Below are positions 52,390 through 60,130 of a stretch of 64,000 bases of DNA, one piece after another. Below the pieces are notes generated by a model. That model was given only the letters and a program-made list of their open reading frames with translations. It was not told where the DNA came from and made no database searches. Made by a program: the position numbers and the translations under genes. The DNA is taken from assembly GCF_014635325.1 (NCBI RefSeq), contig NZ_BMCT01000004.1:62001-126000 (forward strand). Direction: 5' to 3'. Numbering within the stretch: position 1 is the first letter of the stretch; the number at the start of each line of letters is the position of its first letter. The stretch comes from Azorhizobium oxalatiphilum (lineage in GTDB: Bacteria > Pseudomonadota > Alphaproteobacteria > Rhizobiales > Xanthobacteraceae).

Positions 52390-53907
52390 TCAGAAGAAGC
52401 CGAGCTTTTTAGGCGAATAGCTGACGAGCATGTTCTTGGTCTGCTGGTAGTGATCGAGCATCATCTTGTGAGTCTCGCGCCCGATGCCGGATTGCTTGTA
52501 GCCGCCGAACGCCGCATGGGCGGGATAGGCGTGGTAGCAATTGGTCCACACGCGCCCCGCCTGGATGGCGCGGCCGAAGCGATAGGCGCGGGTTCCGTCG
52601 CGGGTCCAGATGCCGGCACCGAGGCCATAGAGCGTGTCATTGGCGATGGTGAGCGCCTCCTCGTCATCCTTGAAGGTCGCCACCGACACGACCGGCCCGA
52701 AGATTTCCTCCTGGAAGACACGCATCTTGTTGGTGCCCTTGAAGACGGTGGGCTGCACATAGAAGCCGCCGGCCAGATCGCCCGGCAGTTCGTTGCGGGC
52801 GCCGCCGATCAGGACTTCCGCGCCCTCCTTCTTGCCGATGTCGAGATAGGAGAGGATCTTCTCCATCTGCTCGCTGGAGGCTTGGGCGCCGATCATGGTG
52901 GCGGGGTCGAGCGGATCGCCCTGCTTGATGGCGGCAACGCGCTTCAGCGCCTTCTCCATGAAGCGATCATAGATGCTCTCGTGCACCAGCGCGCGGCTGG
53001 GACAGGTGCAGACCTCACCCTGATTGAGGGCGAACATGACAAACCCCTCGATGGCCTTGTCGAGGAAGTCGTCATCTTCCGCCGCCACGTCCGCAAAGAA
53101 GATGTTCGGCGACTTGCCGCCGAGTTCCAGCGTCACCGGAATGAGGTTCTGGCTGGCGTACTGCATGATCAGCCGGCCGGTTGTGGTCTCGCCGGTGAAG
53201 GCGATCTTGGCGATGCGGGGGCTGGAGGCCAGCGGCTTGCCGGCTTCGAGCCCGAAGCCGTTGACCACGTTCAGCACGCCGGGCGGCAGGATGTCGGCGA
53301 TGAGGTCGATCAGCACATGGATGGAGGCCGGTGTCTGCTCGGCGGGCTTGAGCACCACGCAATTTCCGGCTGCCAGTGCCGGCGCCAGCTTCCACACCGC
53401 CATGAGGATGGGGAAGTTCCACGGGATGATCTGGCCGACCACGCCCAGCGGCTCATGGAAATGATAGGCGACCGTGTCGTGGTCGATCTCCGAGATGCCG
53501 CCTTCCTGCGTGCGGATCGCGCTGGCGAAATAGCGGAAATGGTCGATGGCCAGCGGTATGTCGGCGGCGGTCGTCTCGCGGATGGGCTTGCCGTTATCCC
53601 AGGTCTCGGCCAGCGCCAGCGTGTCGAGATTCTGTTCCATCGCGTCGGCGATGCGCAGCAGCAGCAGGGCGCGCTCGGCAGGGCTCGTGCGGCCCCAGGC
53701 GTCCTTGGCGCGATGGGCGGCATCAAGGGCCAGCTCTACGTCTGCGGCTTCCGAGCGCGCGATCTCGCAGAGCACGCGTCCATTCACAGGCGAGGTGTTC
53801 TCGAAATACTTGCCTGATGTCGGCGCCACATAGGCGCCGCCAATGAAATTGTCGTAGCGGGGCGCGAACGGAACTTTGGTGGCGCGTGCGAATTCCGGCT
53901 TGTTCAT
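52390..53907 (-). CDS. NAD-dependent aldehyde dehydrogenase (acetaldehyde/ExaC type)
   Basis: 505 aa. Catalytic Cys300 ([11 protein letters not shown]), general base Glu261 ([14 protein letters not shown]), NAD-loop GETTTGRLI and the proton-relay region [22 protein letters not shown] are intact. The whole sequence is typical of bacterial acetaldehyde/chloroacetaldehyde dehydrogenases associated with alcohol oxidation. The flanking DUF779 gene and AcoR-like regulator are the usual companions of this enzyme. It would convert acetaldehyde or related aldehydes to acids in the cytoplasm. Confidence 0.93.
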   Translation of the reverse strand: MNKPEFARATKVPFAPRYDNFIGGAYVAPTSGKYFENTSPVNGRVLCEIARSEAADVELALDAAHRAKDAWGRTSPAERALLLLRIADAMEQNLDTLALAETWDNGKPIRETTAADIPLAIDHFRYFASAIRTQEGGISEIDHDTVAYHFHEPLGVVGQIIPWNFPILMAVWKLAPALAAGNCVVLKPAEQTPASIHVLIDLIADILPPGVLNVVNGFGLEAGKPLASSPRIAKIAFTGETTTGRLIMQYASQNLIPVTLELGGKSPNIFFADVAAEDDDFLDKAIEGFVMFALNQGEVCTCPSRALVHESIYDRFMEKALKRVAAIKQGDPLDPATMIGAQASSEQMEKILSYLDIGKKEGAEVLIGGARNELPGDLAGGFYVQPTVFKGTNKMRVFQEEIFGPVVSVATFKDDEEALTIANDTLYGLGAGIWTRDGTRAYRFGRAIQAGRVWTNCYHAYPAHAAFGGYKQSGIGRETHKMMLDHYQQTKNMLVSYSPKKLGFF

Positions 53908-54009
53908 GGCTGGCCTCCCTTCATCGACGCTTAAGTTGCGTCCTGAAGAGAAGCTTCGGCGGGTCTCCGGCGCCTGTCAGCATGGCTGCGATCATCTGCT
54001 TGCCGCATC

Positions 54010-54027
54010 TGTCGCAGGGCTGCGACA
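54010..54027. promoter_or_regulatory. TGTCGCAG-GG-CTGCGACA palindrome, candidate activator site
   Basis: A perfect 8-2-8 inverted repeat lies in the 137-bp gap between the regulator stop (54045) and the aldehyde dehydrogenase start (53907), about 100 bp before the latter. The position fits an upstream activating site for the Fis-type regulator encoded next to it. No T-run makes a terminator less likely. Confidence 0.5.
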
Positions 54028-54044
54028 CTGTGCGGTGCAAAATC

Positions 54045-55016
54045 TCAGTGCGGCCGGTCGAGCCCCAGTTTGCCCAGCTTGCGATGGAGCGTGGCGCGCG
54101 AGAGGCCGAGCTGCCGTGCGGCGGCGGTGATATTTCCGCCTGTCCGGATGAGGGCGCGTTCCAGAATGGCGCGCTCGGCCTGCCTCAGCTCTTCCTCGAA
54201 GCCGACGAGGGCCTGATCGGTGCCATCGGCCATGGATACGGGCTTGCCGATGATGCCGCCGGAGGCCCGGTAAGCCTGTCGCGCGGCCCGCGTGGCACCC
54301 ACCACCACGTCGTCCTTGTCCACCGCAAGCAAAGCGTGGGGAGCCCCGTCTGCGGTGGCGGCCACCACGATGCGGGCGGAAGGGTAGGCCATGCGGAAGG
54401 TCTCGGCCTCAATCCGCCTTGCGGCGTCCGCCACTGCGAGCGCGATGACGTTGACCAGATCCTCCGTCAGATCGTGGCGACATGAGGAGACATCGAGGGC
54501 GGCAGCGACGTTGCCTTCGTGGTCATGGATCGGGGCGGTGGTGCAGGACAGCAGGGTGTTACGGGTGAAGAAGTGCTGGTCGCGATGGATGGTCACGGCC
54601 CGCTGCTCCACCAGGCAAGTGCCGATGCCGTTGGTGCCCTCGCGCTCTTCGCTCCAGACGCTGCCGGGCCAGAGGCCCCAGCCCTCGAACAGGGCATCGT
54701 CCCCGGCAGCACCCCGCCGCTCGATGGGGATGCCGTTCCGGTCGGCGATCAGGACGCAGCAGCCCATGCCGCCCACGGCGAGGAAGAGGCGGTCGAGGCT
54801 GGCCTGGGAGGCCCTGATAAGGGGCTGTAGCTGCTCCCGCGCAGCCGAGAGGGCGGGGCCTTCCAGACGCTGGGGGGCGCGTCGTTCCGTGGGGTCGAGC
54901 TGATGCAGGCCGGCAGAGCGCTGCCACGAGGCCACGAGGGCGGAATTGACCGCCTCGCCCGCCCGGATGGCGGTGTGGATTCTGTCGGCGTGCTGCGACG
55001 CCTCCCGGTGCGACAT
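54045..55016 (-). CDS. AcoR-like regulator lacking the AAA+ domain (GAF plus Fis-type HTH)
   Basis: 323 aa. The N-terminal half matches the AcoR sensory region (SWQRSAGLHQLDPTERRAP near residue 30; GAF-like EREGTNGIGTCLVEQRAVT near 125; FFTRNTLLSCTTAPIHD near 150). A C-terminal Fis-type helix-turn-helix (about 283-318, TGGNITAAARQLGLSRATLHRKL) follows after a PAS-like linker. The sigma-54-activating AAA+ ATPase domain of full AcoR (about 250 residues with Walker A and GAFTGA) is absent, so it cannot act as a classical sigma-54 activator. It is adjacent to the aldehyde dehydrogenase gene it presumably controls. Confidence 0.87.
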   Translation of the reverse strand: MSHREASQHADRIHTAIRAGEAVNSALVASWQRSAGLHQLDPTERRAPQRLEGPALSAAREQLQPLIRASQASLDRLFLAVGGMGCCVLIADRNGIPIERRGAAGDDALFEGWGLWPGSVWSEEREGTNGIGTCLVEQRAVTIHRDQHFFTRNTLLSCTTAPIHDHEGNVAAALDVSSCRHDLTEDLVNVIALAVADAARRIEAETFRMAYPSARIVVAATADGAPHALLAVDKDDVVVGATRAARQAYRASGGIIGKPVSMADGTDQALVGFEEELRQAERAILERALIRTGGNITAAARQLGLSRATLHRKLGKLGLDRPH

Positions 55017-55188
55017 CGCCTCCTCCCTGGAGCTGTCAGCTTCTGGCGTTCCGTCCCGTATGCGGGCGATCCTGCCGATCTCGCGATCGGGGCCGCCGTT
55101 CTTGTGCGTCGACTATAACGGATCGCGGATGCGGCCGACAGACCGTCCACGACACCGTGACCGGGGCAGGGGGCGTGGTGTGCCGGGC

Positions 55189-56736
55189 TCAGAGATCCAG
55201 GCTCAGCGGCCCCTTCGGCACGGCGCAGCACAGAAGGGCCGTGCCGGGGCCGGGAAGCTCGATGTCGGTGGGGGAATGATCCACCGTCCCCGACAGGATG
55301 CGGGTGGAGCATGTCATGCAGTCGCCCACCCGGCAGATGGACCGGACGGGGACGGAATGGGCTTCGGCGAATTCCAGGAGGGAGGTGTAGCCATCGGTCC
55401 ATGGCATGCTCATGCCGGAGCGGGCGAAGGTGATGGTCGGGCCCTCATCCACATTCGGGGGCGCCGTGGGGGATGTGCCGGCCGTGCCTGCCTGCGGTGA
55501 AGCCGGTGCGGTCGCTGGTCCGAATGCCTCCCACCGGATCCGGTCCCGTGGCACGCCATGGGCGTTCAGTCCCTCGATGAAGGCAGTCATGAACCGGCCG
55601 GGGCCGCACAGATAATAGTCGTAATCCCCCCACGGCAGACGGCGCTTCAGCGTTTCGATGCCAAGGCGGCCCTCGGCCTCGAATTGCCCGTAGAGCCGGT
55701 CATGGGCAGTGGGGTGCTCGTAGCAGACGTGCACATGCACGTTGGCATGGCGTGCTGCGAGCGCACGGACGTGGGACGACATGGCGTGTTCACGGCCCGA
55801 GATCGCTGCGTGCAGGAACCAGATCTCGCGCCGGCTGCCCGTGGCAACGAGGTGATCCAGCATGGACACCATGGGGGTTAGGCCCACACCGGCGCTCAGC
55901 AGCACGACCGGCCTCCCGCTGTCCTCGCGCAGGATGAAACGCCCGGCGGGAGGGCCGAGCCGGATGGACGTGCCGACCTCCACATGATCGTGCAGGAAGT
56001 TCGAGACGAGGCCGGGCGCTGCCTCACGCTTCACGGAGATGCGCAGCTCGTTCTGCCCCGGAGCGCAGGAGAGGGAATAGGCCCGGCGCAGGGGCGCCGG
56101 TTCGCCGGGCACGTCCACCTCCACCTGCACATGCTGGCCGGGAGAGAAAAGAGGAGGGGCGCCGCCATCTTCGCGCACGAGGTAGAAGGAGGTGATGACC
56201 GCGCTTTCGCGCTCCTTGCGGACGCACCTGAACGGCTTGAGGCCCTGCCACGTCTCTTCTGCAACGGGCTGGTCCCAGAGCTTCGAGCGAATGAAGGCCT
56301 TGGCGCAGTGGAAGAAGGCGTTGTCGAGCCGGAATTCAAGGGCGAAGCCGGCATCGGGCGCCTGCGCAAGGTGCCCCTTCATCCGCAGGGTCTCCTTCAC
56401 GCCGGGAATTACGAACAGCAGCCCCACCTCATAGGTCGCGTCACCATCAAGCGGCAGCCTGTCGCCGGGCCATGCGGAAGCGGGAACGGCAATACGGAGC
56501 GTCGTGGCATTGATGACGCGTACGAAGCCTTGTGAGCCGCCGAACAACAGTGGGAAGGGATTGCCCTTCCCATCGCGGACGTGCAGTGCGATGAAGGTCG
56601 CCGCGCCGACGAAATTGGCGGTGTGGTGATCGAAGGAACGCTGGACCTTGCTGAGCACGATGTTGCCCGGCGGATCATAGAGGCCGGCAAGGCCTGCGGA
56701 GGCCAGCAGCTGTTCGCGCAGTTCGATTTCGCTCAT
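55189..56736 (-). CDS. PPOX-FNR-ferredoxin fusion flavoprotein
   Basis: 515 aa with three modules. Residues about 1-165 form a PPOX-type split barrel (DHHTANFVGAATFIALHVRDGKG). About 185-405 form a ferredoxin-NADP reductase module: FAD loop RRAYSLSCAPG, NAD site VLLSAGVGLTPMVSML, and YYLCGPGRFM. About 430-515 form a plant-type 2Fe-2S domain with Cys ligands in CRVGDCMTCSTRIL and ALLCC. It should move electrons between NAD(P)H, FAD and the iron-sulfur centre to a ligand held by the PPOX domain or an external acceptor; relatives resemble Hmp-like or demethylase reductases. The downstream spacing of 9 bp from the PPOX gene at 56746 indicates co-transcription. Confidence 0.88.
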   Translation of the reverse strand: MSEIELREQLLASAGLAGLYDPPGNIVLSKVQRSFDHHTANFVGAATFIALHVRDGKGNPFPLLFGGSQGFVRVINATTLRIAVPASAWPGDRLPLDGDATYEVGLLFVIPGVKETLRMKGHLAQAPDAGFALEFRLDNAFFHCAKAFIRSKLWDQPVAEETWQGLKPFRCVRKERESAVITSFYLVREDGGAPPLFSPGQHVQVEVDVPGEPAPLRRAYSLSCAPGQNELRISVKREAAPGLVSNFLHDHVEVGTSIRLGPPAGRFILREDSGRPVVLLSAGVGLTPMVSMLDHLVATGSRREIWFLHAAISGREHAMSSHVRALAARHANVHVHVCYEHPTAHDRLYGQFEAEGRLGIETLKRRLPWGDYDYYLCGPGRFMTAFIEGLNAHGVPRDRIRWEAFGPATAPASPQAGTAGTSPTAPPNVDEGPTITFARSGMSMPWTDGYTSLLEFAEAHSVPVRSICRVGDCMTCSTRILSGTVDHSPTDIELPGPGTALLCCAVPKGPLSLDL

Positions 56737-56745
56737 GCCAAGGCC

Positions 56746-57375
56746 TCAGAGACGGTTCCGATAGGATTCTGCGACGAAGGCTTCGGCCTCCGCGGTTGTC
56801 ATGCCGCCCACCTGATCCGCCAGAATTGCCCCGAGCGTCGGCACATCGGAGAGGTTCTCTTCCGGGCGCCAGAAGTGCGCGGCATCGAAGGCGGAGCTGG
56901 GGCGCAGTTCCGACCAGAGAACGGTGATGTCCAGCGTCGAGCGCGGCAGGCGGTTGTTCGACGCCAGCCCCGCAAGGATATCCGGGTCCGTATTGATGCG
57001 CGCACGCCCGCCCACGAAGAGGGCCAGCTCCTCCTGCGGTGCGAGGAAGACGAGCGCGATGCGCGGGTCCTGAATGACGTTGCGAATGGTGTCGATCCGG
57101 TTGTTGCCGATGCGGTCGGGAAGTCTCAGCAGGTTCTTGCCCAGAACCTGCACGAAGCCCGGTGTATCCCCACGCGGGGATACGTCCGGCGGTGCGTCGG
57201 CGGAGCCGGACATGATGAAGGCGAATGGGGACTGCCTCACGAACGCCGTGTGATCGTCCGGCAATTCATAATGGGCCACGCTTGCCGCATTGGCGGTCGA
57301 TGTGTCGTGCGGGTGGGCGGGGGCCAAGGCTTCCTCCGGGCGCGGGACGGAAGCCCTATGATAGAGGCCCGTCAT
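56746..57375 (-). CDS. PPOX-type FMN-dependent flavoprotein (MSMEG_1061-like)
   Basis: 209 aa from ATG 57375. The split-barrel FMN fold is indicated by FAFIMSGSADAPPDVSPRGD near residue 52 and RIGNNRIDTIRNVIQDPRIALVFLAP near 87, as in the MSMEG_1061 group. Such proteins bind FMN and are thought to protect from or reduce oxidised ligands. It is first in a two-gene unit with the PPOX-FNR-ferredoxin fusion, which may supply its electrons. It diverges from an AraC regulator gene. Confidence 0.85.
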   Translation of the reverse strand: MTGLYHRASVPRPEEALAPAHPHDTSTANAASVAHYELPDDHTAFVRQSPFAFIMSGSADAPPDVSPRGDTPGFVQVLGKNLLRLPDRIGNNRIDTIRNVIQDPRIALVFLAPQEELALFVGGRARINTDPDILAGLASNNRLPRSTLDITVLWSELRPSSAFDAAHFWRPEENLSDVPTLGAILADQVGGMTTAEAEAFVAESYRNRL

Positions 57376-57563
57376 GCCCCCGACCTTCGCTGAGCCGCCA
57401 AGATGTCTCGCTGAAGTGACGATGATCGCGCGCCCCATGGGAGTGCCACCGCGAAAAGGTGCGGACGCCGGACGGTCTCATGGAAAGGGGGCAGTTCCGC
57501 GGGGCGTGCCGCCGCTGCATACTGCCCGCCTCCGGTCAGCGCGGCCGGAACGAAGCGGGGACC

Positions 57564-58349
57564 ATGAAACGCACCAGTGGCAATACTCCCCCGGCGCCCA
57601 TCGTGGAGCTGGAGACGGACGGGCGACCCGTCCATGTGCGTCCGATGGATTTCGCCAAGGGAACGGTCATCGATCCCCATCGGCACCGGCGCGGCCAACT
57701 GATCTACGCGACCTCAGGCCTGTTCGTCGTCCGCACGCCGGCAGGCATCTGGATGGTGCCGAGCCTGCGCGGCGTATGGGTGCCGCCCATGACAGAGCAT
57801 GCGGTCAGCCTGCTGACGGACACCCGCATGCGCAGCGCCTACATCGCGCCGGAGGCGTGTGGCGTGCTCGGCCAAACCTGCAGGGTGATCAGCGTTCCCA
57901 GTGTCCTGCGGGAACTGATCATCTATCTGGGCGACAGCCGGAGCCCGCATGATGCGGATTTCCATCAATCCATCGCCGTGGTGATGACCGGACTGATCCG
58001 CGAGGTTTCAACCGCCTCGCTTTCGGTGCCGCTGCCGGAGAATGACGGGCTCAGGCAGATCTATCGCGCCCTGACCGAAGATCCCTCGGACCAGCGGACG
58101 CTCAAGGACTGGGCGCGCGCGGTGGGCGGCTCCGAGAGAACCCTGCTGCGCCGCTTGAAGGACGAGACGGGCATGTCCTTCCGTCAATGGCGCCAGCAGA
58201 TCCGGCTCCTGTGCTCGCTGGAGCGGCTCGCCAGCGGACAGCCGGTGACGACCGTGGCGCTGGATGTCGGCTATGAGACGGCCAGCGGCTTCATCACCGC
58301 CTTTCGTCAGACTTTTGGTGCAACGCCTGCCGCGTATTTCGAAAGCTGA
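57564..58349 (+). CDS. AraC-family regulator with N-terminal cupin
   Basis: 261 aa from ATG 57564, preceded by AGCGGGGA. An N-terminal AraC-type cupin (DPHRHRRGQLIYATSGLFVV near residue 35; GVWVPPMTEHAV near 68) and C-terminal helix-turn-helix pair (LKDWARAVGGSERTLLRRLK; TVALDVGYETASGFITAFRQTFG) are clear. Members of this subgroup are often local regulators of divergent flavoprotein or efflux genes. Its target is probably the PPOX pair at 57375, which starts 189 bp away in the opposite direction. Confidence 0.92.
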   Translation: MKRTSGNTPPAPIVELETDGRPVHVRPMDFAKGTVIDPHRHRRGQLIYATSGLFVVRTPAGIWMVPSLRGVWVPPMTEHAVSLLTDTRMRSAYIAPEACGVLGQTCRVISVPSVLRELIIYLGDSRSPHDADFHQSIAVVMTGLIREVSTASLSVPLPENDGLRQIYRALTEDPSDQRTLKDWARAVGGSERTLLRRLKDETGMSFRQWRQQIRLLCSLERLASGQPVTTVALDVGYETASGFITAFRQTFGATPAAYFES

Positions 58350-58385
58350 CGGCTGAGCGCGCGTGCTTTGCGACAGCCAGGCAGA

Positions 58386-59180
58386 TCAGCCCGGCCGTCC
58401 CACGATCAGCCGCAGCGAGCCCTCGAAATGCGGCTGCGTGCGCAGATGGCCGAAGCGGCGATCCCAGGTGCCGTCTTCGAGATCACGACCCAGGGCCGCG
58501 ACGAAGCGCGTGCCGACGGACGCGTCAACGAAGCTCCATGCGGAATTCGCACGCCGGGCACCGGGGTCCAACAGCCGTTCCGGCCGCCCGTAATAGGCTT
58601 CGCCGAAACCGTCCGTGCAGTGAAGGGGGATCGGCACCGGGATGACCTCCACCGTGCCGCCGAGCCCGGCCACGATTCTGTCGATGGCCGGATAGCGGCT
58701 CGCCTCAACGGCGATGGCCTCGGGCGCGTAGGACGGCAGCCAGCCGCAATCCAGCGCGTCCGGATCGCACGAGAGGATCACGACGGGGCCACTGCTGACC
58801 CGCCGCATCTCGGCAAGTCCAGCTGACAGGTCGGTCCACTGGTGAACCGTGAAGCTGGCCAGAGCGGCATCGAAACTGCCGTCCGCGAAGGGGAGCCGCT
58901 CGGCCACCGCGTCCACGGCCGGCGCCAGATGGGCGGGCCGCTGGGCGCGCATGGAGGCGGACGGCTCGACCGGCGTCACCGCCCGGTCTGTCGGTTCATA
59001 CGAGCCGGCACCGGCGCCGATATTGACGATGGTGCGGGCATCACCGAGCGCGTTGAGGATGAAGCGGGCAATGTCGGGATCGGGCTGGCGATAGTTGGTG
59101 TAGCCGCCGCCGATGAGACCGTAATTGGCATCGCCTGCGCTGCCGTCATCATGGCGAGACCTTGCTGCGTCGTTCTCCAT
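58386..59180 (-). CDS. Class I SAM-dependent methyltransferase
   Basis: 264 aa. SAM-binding motif I TIVNIGAGAGSYEP near residue 50, acidic motif II region TPVEPSASMRAQRP, and LPFADGSFDAALASFTVHQW near 95, with a Methyltransf_11 domain. The substrate is unknown. The C-terminal third is variable and likely sets specificity. It is convergent with the AraC gene and divergent from the DUF6314 gene. Confidence 0.87.
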   Translation of the reverse strand: MENDAARSRHDDGSAGDANYGLIGGGYTNYRQPDPDIARFILNALGDARTIVNIGAGAGSYEPTDRAVTPVEPSASMRAQRPAHLAPAVDAVAERLPFADGSFDAALASFTVHQWTDLSAGLAEMRRVSSGPVVILSCDPDALDCGWLPSYAPEAIAVEASRYPAIDRIVAGLGGTVEVIPVPIPLHCTDGFGEAYYGRPERLLDPGARRANSAWSFVDASVGTRFVAALGRDLEDGTWDRRFGHLRTQPHFEGSLRLIVGRPG

Positions 59181-59244
59181 CTTGCCTCGAACCCGATGCC
59201 TGATAACACTCCGTTCTATGATATGGGACGAAGGTCACGCATTG

Positions 59245-59631
59245 ATGACGCCCTTCGCGGGACGCTGGCGCGTACGTCGGCGCATCTTCGATGGGGTGTC
59301 CGGCCTCAGGCCATGGTTCGAGGGAACGGCTGAGATATCCTCGGACCGCTTTGAGGAGGCGGGTGTGTTCCATCACCCGGGCCACGACCTGCCGGCACAG
59401 CGCATGTATTGGCTGGAGCGCGAGGCGAGGGCTGTCCGGGTCCGCTTTCCTGATCATCGCCCGTTCATCAGCTTGACGCACGAGGCCACCCAGACGGTCG
59501 AGCACCGATGTGGCGACGATCTCTATCGGGGCCGGTTCATCTTTGCCGATGATCGCAGGTGGGTGGAGACGTGGAGCGTCCGGGGGCCGCGCAAGGACTA
59601 TCGCAGCATCAGCCATTTTCTCCGCATCTGA
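59245..59631 (+). CDS. DUF6314 family protein
   Basis: 128 aa from ATG 59245; ATG 59218 in frame is an alternative without a ribosome-binding site. The sequence begins FAGRWRVRRRIFDG and ends VRGPRKDYRSISHFLRI, a pattern characteristic of small calycin-like proteins of the DUF6314 family. The fold suggests ligand or lipid binding, but no function is established to my knowledge. It is divergently arranged with the methyltransferase gene and lies 0.5 kb before acnB. Confidence 0.75.
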   Translation: MTPFAGRWRVRRRIFDGVSGLRPWFEGTAEISSDRFEEAGVFHHPGHDLPAQRMYWLEREARAVRVRFPDHRPFISLTHEATQTVEHRCGDDLYRGRFIFADDRRWVETWSVRGPRKDYRSISHFLRI

Positions 59632-60130
59632 TCGCGGGGCGCGCTGCTTGGGCGACGTGAATTGCACGCCTGGATTGGGAGAATCGATTCCAGTCCGCCA
59701 GCCTTCGGAGCACAGCCTGCCAAGGCGAAGCTAGGCCGAAAACAGATGGCGTTCACATCTGGTATAAATAATTTTGTATTCTTAAGCCGTTTTCCAGTTC
59801 GTAGCACCCGCGATACGGACGTGTCCGGACAGCCGGATCTCCGATGCCGGGAGCGCCGCCTTGGGCGCTTTTTATAATATTTTTAAGGAGTTCCGACGCA
59901 TCGATTTCCGGGGGGAGGCGGGTGGTTTCCGCTACGCCAACCCCACCTGCCCACGCATGCCATTTCTGACCGGCCGCCGCCGAATCCGAAGTGCTATTTT
60001 TTTTGGAAATGTGCTACCTAACCGGCCTGCTTTCGTTGGCGTCTCGGGCCATCAGGCCTCAGGCCGACTGACAATAACCGATTGGTGGCGCTGGGTTTAG
60101 CTCCATGCGCCTCACGACGCTGGGACGACG
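59632..60130. other. 499-bp region upstream of acnB
   Basis: No gene is supported. AT-rich patches occur at 59758-59790 and 59869-59890 with a short hairpin between, and again at 59993-60010 (run of T). The segment likely holds the acnB promoter and a leader; no -35/-10 pair with standard spacing stands out. Confidence 0.5.
59852..59873 (+). terminator. Small hairpin with T-run before acnB
   Basis: AGCGCC / GGCGCT form a 6-bp stem with a 6-nt loop followed by TTTTT. TATAAT overlaps the T-run at 59873-59878, and AAGGAG occurs at 59885-59890 without a start codon. It may terminate transcription from the DUF6314 gene or act in the acnB leader. Confidence 0.4.

Noticed and set aside
55075-55090. 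CCGATC-TCGC-GATCGG repeat before the AcoR-like gene
   Set aside because: It is short, GC-rich and unrelated to the palindrome at 54010; likely chance in this composition.
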